Positions 1 through 5,773 of a stretch of DNA of 7,751 nt are shown piece by piece. The notes below the pieces were generated by a model. The model saw nothing but the letters and a program-made list of their open reading frames with translations, searched no databases and was not told the DNA's origin. The position numbers were made by a program, and so were the translations under genes. Location: assembly GCA_025450405.1 (NCBI GenBank), contig JANWHL010000186.1, positions 1 to 7,751 of the forward strand. Reading direction: 5' to 3'. This DNA is from Ktedonobacterales bacterium. Lineage in GTDB: Bacteria > Chloroflexota > Ktedonobacteria > Ktedonobacterales > JADMIN01. The stretch's first letter is position 1. Every line of letters begins with the position of its first letter.

Positions 1-55
1 GAGCGGGCGGCGAGCGGAAGTTGGAGTCAAAAGGCCCCAGGTCAGGCGCTTCCGG

Positions 56-421
56 TCAAAACATGCGCGCGCCGAGGGGAACCGTATCCGCCCAGGCGGG
101 GTCCACGGCCAGCAGCACCACGGCGCCGTCGTGGTCGGCCAGGCCGAGGGTGAGGGTCTCGGAATTGAAGCCCGCCACGCGCCGGGGTGGCAGATTGACC
201 ACGCCCAATACCAGCCGGCCCACGAGTTCTTCGGGGCGGTAGCGCTCGGTCAGTTGGGCGCTGGACGCCTTGATGCCAAGGATGGGGCCAAAGTCGATGC
301 GCAGCTTGTAGGCGGGCTTGCGCGCGCCGGCCAACGGCTCGGCGGCGAGCACGCGTCCAAGGCGGATATCCACTTTGGTGAAGTCGTCGATGGTCATGGG
401 TGGCGCTGGTTGCTGATCCAT
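56..421 (-). CDS. csaA: CsaA-type tRNA-binding domain protein (chaperone CsaA homologue)
   Basis: A 121-residue protein that is essentially one OB-fold tRNA-binding domain. Visible family blocks are VDIRLGRV (residues 17-24), KPAYKLRIDFG (35-45), IKASSAQLTERY (50-61) and VVNLPPRRVAGFNSE (74-88), closely matching the remembered B. subtilis CsaA. Family members are about 110 residues, dimeric and cytoplasmic. They have been described as secretion-related chaperones, and the fold is shared with the tRNA-binding parts of MetRS and PheRS; the true cellular role is not settled. The ATG at 421 is chosen because GGAGGAG lies just upstream (minus strand, 430-424); a second Met at residue 9 has no such site, although homologues often begin near it. 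The gene is divergent from the HD protein. The family call is firm, the biological role is not. Confidence 0.93.
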   Translation of the reverse strand: MDQQPAPPMTIDDFTKVDIRLGRVLAAEPLAGARKPAYKLRIDFGPILGIKASSAQLTERYRPEELVGRLVLGVVNLPPRRVAGFNSETLTLGLADHDGAVVLLAVDPAWADTVPLGARMF

Positions 422-499
422 GGCTCCTCCAAGGCGAGATTCGGGCACGCGTGGTGGGAACGGTCGCGGAAATGGTCGCAGTGACCCGGCCCGCCGTTG

Positions 500-512
500 A
501 GTGTACCCCATC
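500..512 (-). promoter_or_regulatory. Candidate promoter -10 region for csaA
   Basis: On the minus strand this reads GATGGGGTACACT, with TACACT (505-500) as a plausible -10 hexamer. No convincing -35 is seen. Transcription would start near 493, giving a leader of about 70 nt. The same 13-mer occurs upstream of the FHA gene at 6433-6445, which adds some weight. Confidence 0.35.
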
Positions 513-571
513 TGGTGGGCCGTGCGAGTGCTGGCGGGCAGGGCGGCGCCCACGACTCGCGCGGCGCGCGT

Positions 572-601
572 TTGCGGCGACCCGGCATGCTCTGCTATGC
601 T
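572..601 (+). promoter_or_regulatory. Candidate promoter for the HD phosphohydrolase gene
   Basis: A weak -35 (TTGCGG, 572-577) is followed after 18 bp by TATGCT (596-601), which is preceded by TGC as in extended -10 promoters. The start would be near 608, about 55 nt before the GTG at 663. If real, it rules out the longer in-frame starts at 501 and 597. Confidence 0.33.
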
Positions 602-650
602 GTGGCGGGCGGCGGCGGCGATTGCGCCCGATCGCCCGACGAGCCCGACC

Positions 651-665
651 GGGAGCCACAGCGTG
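651..665 (+). promoter_or_regulatory. Ribosome binding site that sets the HD protein start
   Basis: GGGAG at 651-655 lies 7 nt before the GTG at 663. The in-frame ATGs at 501 and 597 have no comparable site, and the sequence they would add looks like translated GC-rich spacer. This is the main reason for choosing 663. Confidence 0.55.
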
Positions 666-2069
666 AACTTCAGCGACCCCGATTCAGAGACCTCACCCGC
701 GCGGTCGCACAGCGATACGGCCACACGGCATGGAGTCGGACGGCGAGACCGCGAGGGATCGCGGCAACGGGCGGGTGAGGCGGCAACCACCGGCGCGCAT
801 CCACGCGCATGGCCCGATCCGCTCTATGGCGAGGTGCGGCTGGCGGCCTGGGCGGCGGACCTCGCGGCCACGCCACCGTTCACGCGGCTGGCCGGCATCT
901 CGCTCTCGGACGTGCCCGGCGAGCTGCTCTTTGAACGGCCGTTTCCCTCGCGTCTGGACCACGCGCGCGGCGTCTATCACCTGGCGCGGCTGGCCCGCCC
1001 GCGCGACCGCGCGCTGCAAGCCGCCGCCCTGGCCCACGATCTCGGCCACGGACCGTTCTCGCACCTCTGCGAGCCGATCATGCGCACCGTCCTGGGCGTG
1101 GACCACGAGCATCGGGCGGCGCGCCTGCTGGCCGAGGCACGGACGGCGCTCTCCGCGCCCGCGGCGCGGCGCCTGGCCTGGCTGGACTGGGACGAGGTGG
1201 CCGACCTCATCGTCGGTGGGGGAGCTGACGGCCGCGGCGCACTGCTGAGCGGGCCGCTGGACTACGACAACGCCGACAATCTGGCGCGCTTTCTGACCGC
1301 GTCGGGTCTGGGTGCGCCGGAGTATGCCCCCGAAGAGCTGGCCCGCGCCCTGCGCCCCCTGCCAGCGGCCCCCGACACGCCGGATGGCGACCGCCCGCGT
1401 TCGTGCTTGATCGACACCGGGGAAGATGCCGCGCGCGCGTGGCTGGACGCGCGTGTCCGCGTCTACGGCTATCTGCAAGCCAGCCACCGGAACCTCGCCC
1501 CCCACAGCATGCTGCGCAAGGCGATCGAGCTGGCGTACACGGCCGGCGCCCTGCCCGCGGACTTCTTCGACCTGACGAACGCCCAGGCCTTCGTCGCGCT
1601 GGCGGGGTCGTCCTCCACCGGGGCGGCGGCGCTGGCCGGAGGCGCGCGGGCGGGCGCGGACCACTGGCATGTCTGCGTCTGGGAGGGTGAGGTGCCCATT
1701 CCCGCCCACGCCCTGCGCGACCTGCTGGGCGATTGGCGATCGCGGCTGGTGCTGGAGGCGGAGTTGGCCAGCGAGGCCGGACTCGCCACGCTGGATGTGA
1801 CGCTCTCATCGCCGGTCTCACGGCTCGGGCGCGTGCTGCCGCCGCTGGTTCCGGCGGGACGCGCTGGCGCGTCACATTCCCCGCCCAATGCCCTGCCAAT
1901 TGCCCCGCGCGCGCTGCCGACACCGCTGCCACCACCGCGACGGATTCACGTGTTCGCCGCCGCGGGGACACCGCGCGATTACGTCCGGAGGCTGCGCCGC
2001 GCGGCCGAGCGGCGCCTGGGCGCGCTGGGGGCGCATCCCGCGTTCGACGAGGGCCCGGACCAGGCCTGA
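663..2069 (+). CDS. HD-superfamily phosphohydrolase (SAMHD1/dGTPase-like HD domain)
   Basis: A 468-residue cytoplasmic protein from the GTG at 663. After about 48 low-complexity residues comes DPLYGEV (52-58), the usual opening of SAMHD1/YdhJ-type HD proteins. Metal-site elements follow: the H of SRLDHARGVYHLA (100), then AHDLGHGPFSH with the HD pair at 125-126 and further His at 129 and 134. LDYDNAD (199-205) is where the family places its last metal Asp. The rest is helical, with a proline-rich stretch near residues 405-426 and a basic helix at the end. Relatives hydrolyse dNTPs or other phosphoesters; the substrate here cannot be read from sequence. The gene stands alone between csaA (divergent) and the aminopeptidase operon. 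The superfamily call is firm and the catalytic residues look intact, but the exact N-terminus is uncertain. Confidence 0.85.
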   Translation: MNFSDPDSETSPARSHSDTATRHGVGRRDREGSRQRAGEAATTGAHPRAWPDPLYGEVRLAAWAADLAATPPFTRLAGISLSDVPGELLFERPFPSRLDHARGVYHLARLARPRDRALQAAALAHDLGHGPFSHLCEPIMRTVLGVDHEHRAARLLAEARTALSAPAARRLAWLDWDEVADLIVGGGADGRGALLSGPLDYDNADNLARFLTASGLGAPEYAPEELARALRPLPAAPDTPDGDRPRSCLIDTGEDAARAWLDARVRVYGYLQASHRNLAPHSMLRKAIELAYTAGALPADFFDLTNAQAFVALAGSSSTGAAALAGGARAGADHWHVCVWEGEVPIPAHALRDLLGDWRSRLVLEAELASEAGLATLDVTLSSPVSRLGRVLPPLVPAGRAGASHSPPNALPIAPRALPTPLPPPRRIHVFAAAGTPRDYVRRLRRAAERRLGALGAHPAFDEGPDQA

Positions 2070-2071
2070 GC

Positions 2072-2087
2072 GGCGCGACACGGCGCC
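2072..2087 (+). terminator. Weak hairpin just after the HD gene
   Basis: GGCGC and GCGCC form a 5-bp stem around a 6-nt loop, 3 nt after the stop. There is no U-tract, so it is at best a weak or Rho-assisted end; such stems arise often by chance in GC-rich DNA. Confidence 0.15.
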
Positions 2088-2188
2088 TCCCCGACACCGT
2101 TCATACCCACCCATGTGATCGTTCGCCGCGGGGCGGATTGGGCCATTGGAGCGGGCGCGGCTATCCGGCCATGTGGTGAGCGCCGCGC

Positions 2189-2216
2189 TTGCCCCGCGGC
2201 CCAAAGCTGGTAAAAT
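2189..2216 (+). promoter_or_regulatory. Sigma-70-like promoter of the aminopeptidase-moaD-moaE operon
   Basis: TTGCCC (2189-2194) and TAAAAT (2211-2216) are separated by 16 bp, and TGG directly precedes the -10 as in extended -10 promoters. The A/T-rich -10 stands out from its GC-rich setting. The predicted start near 2223 gives a leader of about 70 nt before the GTG at 2292 and makes the upstream in-frame GTG at 2232 unlikely. The rest of the 2070-2291 gap shows nothing else convincing. Confidence 0.6.
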
Positions 2217-2280
2217 AGCCAACATGGTGGCGTGCGCACCCAAATCGCGCGAGATGATCGCGCGACCCGGACTAGGAAGC

Positions 2281-2294
2281 GAGGAGCGGCCGTG
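2281..2294 (+). promoter_or_regulatory. Ribosome binding site that sets the aminopeptidase start
   Basis: GAGGAG at 2281-2286 lies 5 nt before the GTG at 2292. The alternative in-frame GTG at 2232 has no comparable site and would add about 20 basic residues unlike the family. Confidence 0.65.
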
Positions 2295-3938
2295 TCGGTA
2301 GAGGTGGCGGGCGAGGTCAGTATCCCGGCGGAGGTATCGAGTCCCGAGGTCCGCATCAGCACGCGCGACGCGCTGTTGTTCGAGGGCGACGCGGTGGCCG
2401 TGGGCGTCTTCGCCGGGGCGGACCATCTGGAAGGCCCAGCGGCGGCGCTGGATGGCGCGATGGTGGGGGCCATCGAGTCGCTGCGCGCCCGCGGCGAGAT
2501 CACCGGCGCGGCGGACGAGGTCACGCTGGTCCACACGCTCGGCAAGATTGACCTGGCGTGGGTGGCCGTGGTGGGGCTGGGGCCGCGCGACCGGTTCAAC
2601 GCCGATCGCATCCGCCGCGTGTCGGCTATCGCCTGCCGGACCCTGCGGCGGGCGGGCGCGCGCCATGTGGGGCTGGCGCTCGCGTGGGCGGAATCGGGCG
2701 TGAACCTGGCCCTGGCCGCGCGGGCCGCGACCGAGGGCGCACTGACCGGTCTCTACCGCTTCGACCGCTACAAGAGCGTCCCGGAGACAGAGCCGCACGG
2801 CGAACCGGAGGGCGGGGCAATGGCCGAGGTGGAGGCCGGGATGAAATCCGGGGCGAACGGCGCGCTACCTCCGCCCGCGCGGCGCGCCCTGGACGCGATC
2901 ACGATCCTCTCGCGCGGCCGCGAAGCGGTCCTGCGCGCCGCCATCGAGCGCGGGCGCATGCTGGCCGAGGCCACCAACTGGGCCCGCGACCTGGGCAACG
3001 AGCCGCCGAATGTGCTGACGCCGACCGCGCTGGCCGAGCGGGCGCGGGCCATGGCCGAGCGCGTGGGGCTGGCGTGCGAGGTGCTGGGACCCGAACAGAT
3101 GGAACGGCTGGGCATGGGCGCGCTGCTGGGCGTGGCGCGTGGCAGCGCCGAGCCGCCGCGGCTGATCATTCTGCGCTATCGCGGCGGGCCGGCGCATCAG
3201 CCGGGCCTGGCGCTGGTGGGCAAGGGCATCACCTTCGATTCCGGCGGCATCTCCATCAAGCCGGCCGAGCACATGGACGACATGAAGATGGACATGCTGG
3301 GCGGCGCGGCGGTGCTCGGGGCGATGCGCGCCATCGCCGAGCTCAAGCCCGCCATCAACGTGACGGGGCTCGTCCCCACCACCGAGAACATGCCCGGCGG
3401 CCGCGCCTACCATCCCGGTGACATCCTGCGCGCCTCCAACGGTACCACCATCGAGATCCTCAACACCGACGCCGAGGGGCGGCTGATCCTGGCCGACGCG
3501 CTGGCGCACGCGGTGCGGCTGGGGCTGGCACCGATCGTGGACGCGGCCACGCTCACGGGAGCGGTTGGGGTGGCGCTGGGACCCGTGCGCGCGGGCCTCT
3601 TCTGCAACGATGCTGACCTCCAGCGGCTCGTCCAGCAGGCGGGCGAGACCTCGGGCGATCGGGTCTGGCCAATGCCCATGGATCCGGAGTACGATGAGTT
3701 GATCCGGAGCGAGATCGCCGACGTGAAGCAGACGGGCGGGCGCCAGGGCAGCGCGATTCTGGCGGCCAAGGTGCTCAGTCGTTTTGTCGGCGACCGGCCC
3801 TGGGCGCACCTCGACATCGCCAACGTGGCCTGGCGCGCCGAACGCAAACCCGACGCCGAGCGCGGCGCGATGGGTGTGGGCGTGCGGCTCTTCGTGGAGC
3901 TGGCGTCCCTGCTGGCGGAGCGGCCGGCCAAAGGATAG
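2292..3938 (+). CDS. pepA: Leucyl aminopeptidase, peptidase family M17
   Basis: A 548-residue cytosolic metallopeptidase that releases N-terminal amino acids from peptides, normally a hexamer with two metals per active site. The N-terminal half (about 1-160) is the macro-like M17 domain; the catalytic domain runs from about 197 to the end. All catalytic and metal residues are visible: LVGKGITFDSGG (K311, D316), KPAEHMDDMKMDM (K323, D334) and the M17 signature NTDAEGRL (D393, E395, R397). At 548 residues it is longer than the roughly 500 typical of the family. The extra length is mostly an acidic, Gly/Pro-containing linker at about 161-197, between the conserved YRFDRYKS end of the first domain and the second domain. 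It is the first gene of an operon with moaD and moaE. No frameshift or lost residue is seen. Confidence 0.96.
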   Translation: MSVEVAGEVSIPAEVSSPEVRISTRDALLFEGDAVAVGVFAGADHLEGPAAALDGAMVGAIESLRARGEITGAADEVTLVHTLGKIDLAWVAVVGLGPRDRFNADRIRRVSAIACRTLRRAGARHVGLALAWAESGVNLALAARAATEGALTGLYRFDRYKSVPETEPHGEPEGGAMAEVEAGMKSGANGALPPPARRALDAITILSRGREAVLRAAIERGRMLAEATNWARDLGNEPPNVLTPTALAERARAMAERVGLACEVLGPEQMERLGMGALLGVARGSAEPPRLIILRYRGGPAHQPGLALVGKGITFDSGGISIKPAEHMDDMKMDMLGGAAVLGAMRAIAELKPAINVTGLVPTTENMPGGRAYHPGDILRASNGTTIEILNTDAEGRLILADALAHAVRLGLAPIVDAATLTGAVGVALGPVRAGLFCNDADLQRLVQQAGETSGDRVWPMPMDPEYDELIRSEIADVKQTGGRQGSAILAAKVLSRFVGDRPWAHLDIANVAWRAERKPDAERGAMGVGVRLFVELASLLAERPAKG

Positions 3939-3943
3939 GCATG
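3931..3943 (+). promoter_or_regulatory. Ribosome binding site of moaD, overlapping the aminopeptidase end
   Basis: AAGGA (3931-3935) runs into the TAG stop of the aminopeptidase and lies 5 nt before the ATG at 3941. This supports the upstream start over the internal ATG at 3974 and suggests translational coupling. Confidence 0.55.
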
Positions 3944-4264
3944 GGCGAGCAAGAAAGCGGGCTGGCACACGGCATGCATATCCACATTCGGTACTTCGCC
4001 GCCCTGCGCGAGACCGTGGGACGCGCGGACGAAGATCTCGAGCTGCCCGCGGCGGCGGACGTCGCCGCCGCGCGCGCGGCGCTGGCGGAGCGCCATCCCG
4101 CGCTGGCCCCGTTGCTGGGGCGCTGCGTGGCGGCGCTGAATCGCGCGTATGTGGCGCCCGAGACCGCGCTCACGGCGGGGGATGAGCTGGTCTTCATCCC
4201 GCCATTGGGCGGTGGGGCGCCACGAGATGGGACCGTGGAAGGAGGCGCGCCATGGCAACCGTGA
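3941..4264 (+). CDS. moaD: MoaD, small subunit of molybdopterin synthase, with a C-terminal extension
   Basis: A 107-residue ubiquitin-fold protein. The core (residues 12-92) opens with MHIHIRYFAALRETVG and ends with LTAGDELVFIPPLGGG, both typical of MoaD. In the family the protein ends in Gly-Gly, whose carboxylate is adenylated by MoeB and turned into a thiocarboxylate, the sulfur donor to precursor Z inside MoaE. Here 15 residues follow GGG (90-92), ending in EGGAPWQP, so the glycine end is not exposed unless it is trimmed. The ATG at 3941 has a good ribosome site 2 bp after the aminopeptidase stop; the ATG at 3974 fits the usual MoaD N-terminus better but has no clear site. The end of the gene overlaps moaE by 13 bp, and the extension codons carry moaE's ribosome site. 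The family call is firm. Confidence 0.9.
   Translation: MGEQESGLAHGMHIHIRYFAALRETVGRADEDLELPAAADVAAARAALAERHPALAPLLGRCVAALNRAYVAPETALTAGDELVFIPPLGGGAPRDGTVEGGAPWQP
4241..4254 (+). promoter_or_regulatory. moaE ribosome binding site inside the moaD extension
   Basis: GGAGG (4241-4245) lies 6 nt before the ATG at 4252. It sits in the codons that encode the unusual MoaD tail, so the tail may exist partly to couple translation of the two subunits. Confidence 0.7.
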
Positions 4265-4674
4265 TCCGCGTGACACGCGAGCCCCTGGATCGGCCCGCCG
4301 TCGATGCCATCGTCCAGAGCGTCTGGCATCCCGGCGCGGGGGGGCTGGTGACCTTCGAGGGCGTGGTACGCGACCACGCGCGCGGCAAGCGGGTGCGCTA
4401 CCTGGAGTATGACGCCTATCCCGAAATGGCCGAGACGGAGATGGCCGCCATCGCCGCGGAGGTGGAGCGCCGCTGGGAGACCGATCGCGTCGCCATGGCG
4501 CACCGCATCGGCCGGCTGGAGATCGGCGAGGTGAGCGTGGTGGTCGCGGTGGCCTGCGCGCACCGCGCGGAGGCCTTCGAAGCGTGCCGCTACGCCATCG
4601 ACACCTTGAAGGCCAAGGTGCCGATCTGGAAGAAGGAAGTTGCCGAGGACGGGGAGGAGTGGGTGGAGGGGTAG
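4252..4674 (+). CDS. moaE: MoaE, large catalytic subunit of molybdopterin synthase
   Basis: A 140-residue cytosolic enzyme subunit that converts cyclic pyranopterin monophosphate to molybdopterin, using sulfur from MoaD thiocarboxylate; the usual complex is two MoaE with two MoaD. Recognisable blocks are VTFEGVVRDHARGK (33-46, with the conserved R40), LEYDAYPEM (51-59), AHRIGRLEIGEVSVVVAVA (83-101), HRAEAFEACRYAIDTLKAKVPIWKKE (104-129) and a final EEWVEG. K120 and K127 align with the E. coli active-site lysines K119 and K126. Length is normal. It overlaps moaD by 13 bp, as expected for subunits made in fixed ratio. Other cofactor genes (moaA, moaC, moeA, moeB) are not in the window. Confidence 0.96.
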   Translation: MATVIRVTREPLDRPAVDAIVQSVWHPGAGGLVTFEGVVRDHARGKRVRYLEYDAYPEMAETEMAAIAAEVERRWETDRVAMAHRIGRLEIGEVSVVVAVACAHRAEAFEACRYAIDTLKAKVPIWKKEVAEDGEEWVEG

Positions 4675-4688
4675 AGGGTGGACGACGG

Positions 4689-4758
4689 AACCACAGAGAA
4701 CACGGAGGAGACGGAGAGGGGACGGATCAACCACCGAGGACGCGGAGGACGCAGAGAG
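4689..4758 (+). repeat. Two copies of a 9-nt-period purine-rich intergenic repeat
   Basis: Two 30-bp units, 4689-4718 and 4729-4758, begin AACCACAGAGAA and AACCACCGAGGA, match at 24 of 30 positions and are offset by 40 bp. Inside each unit a 9-nt pattern recurs (CACAGAGAA, CACGGAGGA, GACGGAGAG; then CACCGAGGA, CGCGGAGGA, CGCAGAGAG). The purine-rich plus strand continues to about 4790. Similar ACACGGAGG-type strings are recalled as dispersed intergenic repeats in several large environmental genomes; no function is known. Nothing here looks coding. Confidence 0.75.
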
Positions 4759-4859
4759 ACAGAGACAGAGAGACGCGGAGGAGTGAGGGGCCCGTGAGCT
4801 AGACGTGCGACACCGTGGCACGCAAGTACGGGGTGAGTGCGCCCCGCGAGAGACCAGCG

Positions 4860-4865
4860 TATACT
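4860..4865 (+). promoter_or_regulatory. Candidate -10 box for the nucleotidyltransferase-HEPN gene
   Basis: TATACT is a near-consensus -10 about 58 nt upstream of the ATG at 4924; a -35 is not convincing. With this promoter the upstream in-frame GTG at 4837 would be excluded as a start. The rest of 4675-4923, apart from the repeat, shows no feature. Confidence 0.42.
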
Positions 4866-4923
4866 CCCCCCAAGAGGCTCGGCGGAATGCTCGGTCTTGC
4901 CAGCGCGAGGGGGTGAACGATTC

Positions 4924-5766
4924 ATGAATCTCTTCGAGAAGCAGGCGCAGCTCAACCAGCTCTTCGCCCAGAATCCCGTGGACGCGGCGTATCTCTCCGG
5001 CGCGCTCTCCGGCCGCGCCGCCTTCGGGCACCTCTCCGACGTGGACATCGCGGTGCTCCTCCAGACCGCGATCGAGAAGGACCGGTTCCTCGATTACCAG
5101 CTCTACTTCCTGAGCGAGCTGACCCGCCGGCTGGAGAGCGACACGATCGACGTGGTGATCCTGAACCAGGCGTCGCTCGTGCTCCAGCTCCAGGTCATCA
5201 AGTACGGGCAGATCCTCTATTCGCGGGATGAGAAGCGCCGGGCCGCCTTCGAGACCCACGCGGTGATGCGCTACCTCGATTTCAAGCGCATGGACGAGAT
5301 GCAGTCGCACGCGCTGGCCGAGCGGCTGCGCGCGGGGACGACCGCGCTCGACCGCGCCGAGCTGGCGCAAATCGCCGGGCAACTGCGCGCGGCGCTGGCG
5401 ATTCTGCGCGAGATGGCGGATGTGCCGGTGGCCGAGTTTACGGCGGACTATCACCGGCACGGGCTGGCGGAGCGCTACCTGCTGAGTGCCATCGAGACGT
5501 GCCTGCGCGCGTGCGCGCTGATCGTCGCTGGGCTGGGGCTGCGCCGGCCCGAGGCCCACCACGAGCTGCTCAGCATTGTCGCGGGCAAAGGGATCCTCCC
5601 GCGCGAGCTGGCCTATCGGCTGGAGCTGCTGATCGACCAGCGCGAGGGTCTGCTGCGCGCCGGCGATACCCTGGACCGCGACGCGCTCCACGGCTACCTC
5701 ACGACCCATCTTGGCGACATCGACGACCTCGCCACGACGATCGAGGGACTGGCGGCGGGGAGCTAG
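4924..5766 (+). CDS. Fused MntA-like nucleotidyltransferase and HepT-like HEPN protein, both sites apparently degenerate
   Basis: A 280-residue protein; the ATG is 7 nt after GGGGGTGA. Residues 1-115 resemble the MntA nucleotidyltransferase: YLSGALSGRAAFGHLSDVDIAVLL (23-46) holds the Asp pair D39/D41, and DVVILN (76-81) supplies a third Asp. Residues about 115-280 resemble HepT (DUF86/HEPN): RYLLSAIETCLRACALIVAGLGLRRPE, GKGILPRELAYRL, then RLELLIDQREGLL. In type VII toxin-antitoxin systems HepT is an RNase with an RX4HXY motif, and MntA silences it by AMP-ylating that Tyr. Here the two are in one chain. The MntA Gly-Ser is Gly-Ala (26-27), and the HepT motif reads R240-EGLL-R245-A-G247, so His and Tyr are missing. 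It may be a non-toxic regulator or a relic kept intact. Domain assignment is fairly firm; loss of activity is inference. Confidence 0.78.
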   Translation: MNLFEKQAQLNQLFAQNPVDAAYLSGALSGRAAFGHLSDVDIAVLLQTAIEKDRFLDYQLYFLSELTRRLESDTIDVVILNQASLVLQLQVIKYGQILYSRDEKRRAAFETHAVMRYLDFKRMDEMQSHALAERLRAGTTALDRAELAQIAGQLRAALAILREMADVPVAEFTADYHRHGLAERYLLSAIETCLRACALIVAGLGLRRPEAHHELLSIVAGKGILPRELAYRLELLIDQREGLLRAGDTLDRDALHGYLTTHLGDIDDLATTIEGLAAGS

Positions 5767-5773
5767 CTCACTA

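Noticed and set aside
422..790. Longer csaA frame with an N-terminal extension of about 120 residues
   Set aside because: The extension is unlike the family, runs through the predicted promoter region and lacks a ribosome site; the ATG at 421 has one.
693..1709. Minus-strand open frame opposite the HD phosphohydrolase
   Set aside because: It is the antisense of a conserved HD domain, with low-complexity Arg/Gly/Gln composition.
4805..4823. Inverted repeat CGTGC...GCACG after moaE as a terminator
   Set aside because: The stem is only 5 bp with a 9-nt loop and no U-tract.
5677..5697. RDALHGY (residues 252-258), which looks like a surviving HEPN RX4-6HXY motif
   Set aside because: Only three residues separate Arg and His, and it aligns with the helix after the active-site position, so it probably is not the catalytic motif; a structure model would settle this.
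3775..5709. Very long minus-strand open frame opposite the aminopeptidase end, moaD, moaE and the nucleotidyltransferase-HEPN gene
   Set aside because: It crosses four well-identified plus-strand features, has His/Arg/Pro-rich antisense composition and no domain; such frames are common in GC-rich DNA.
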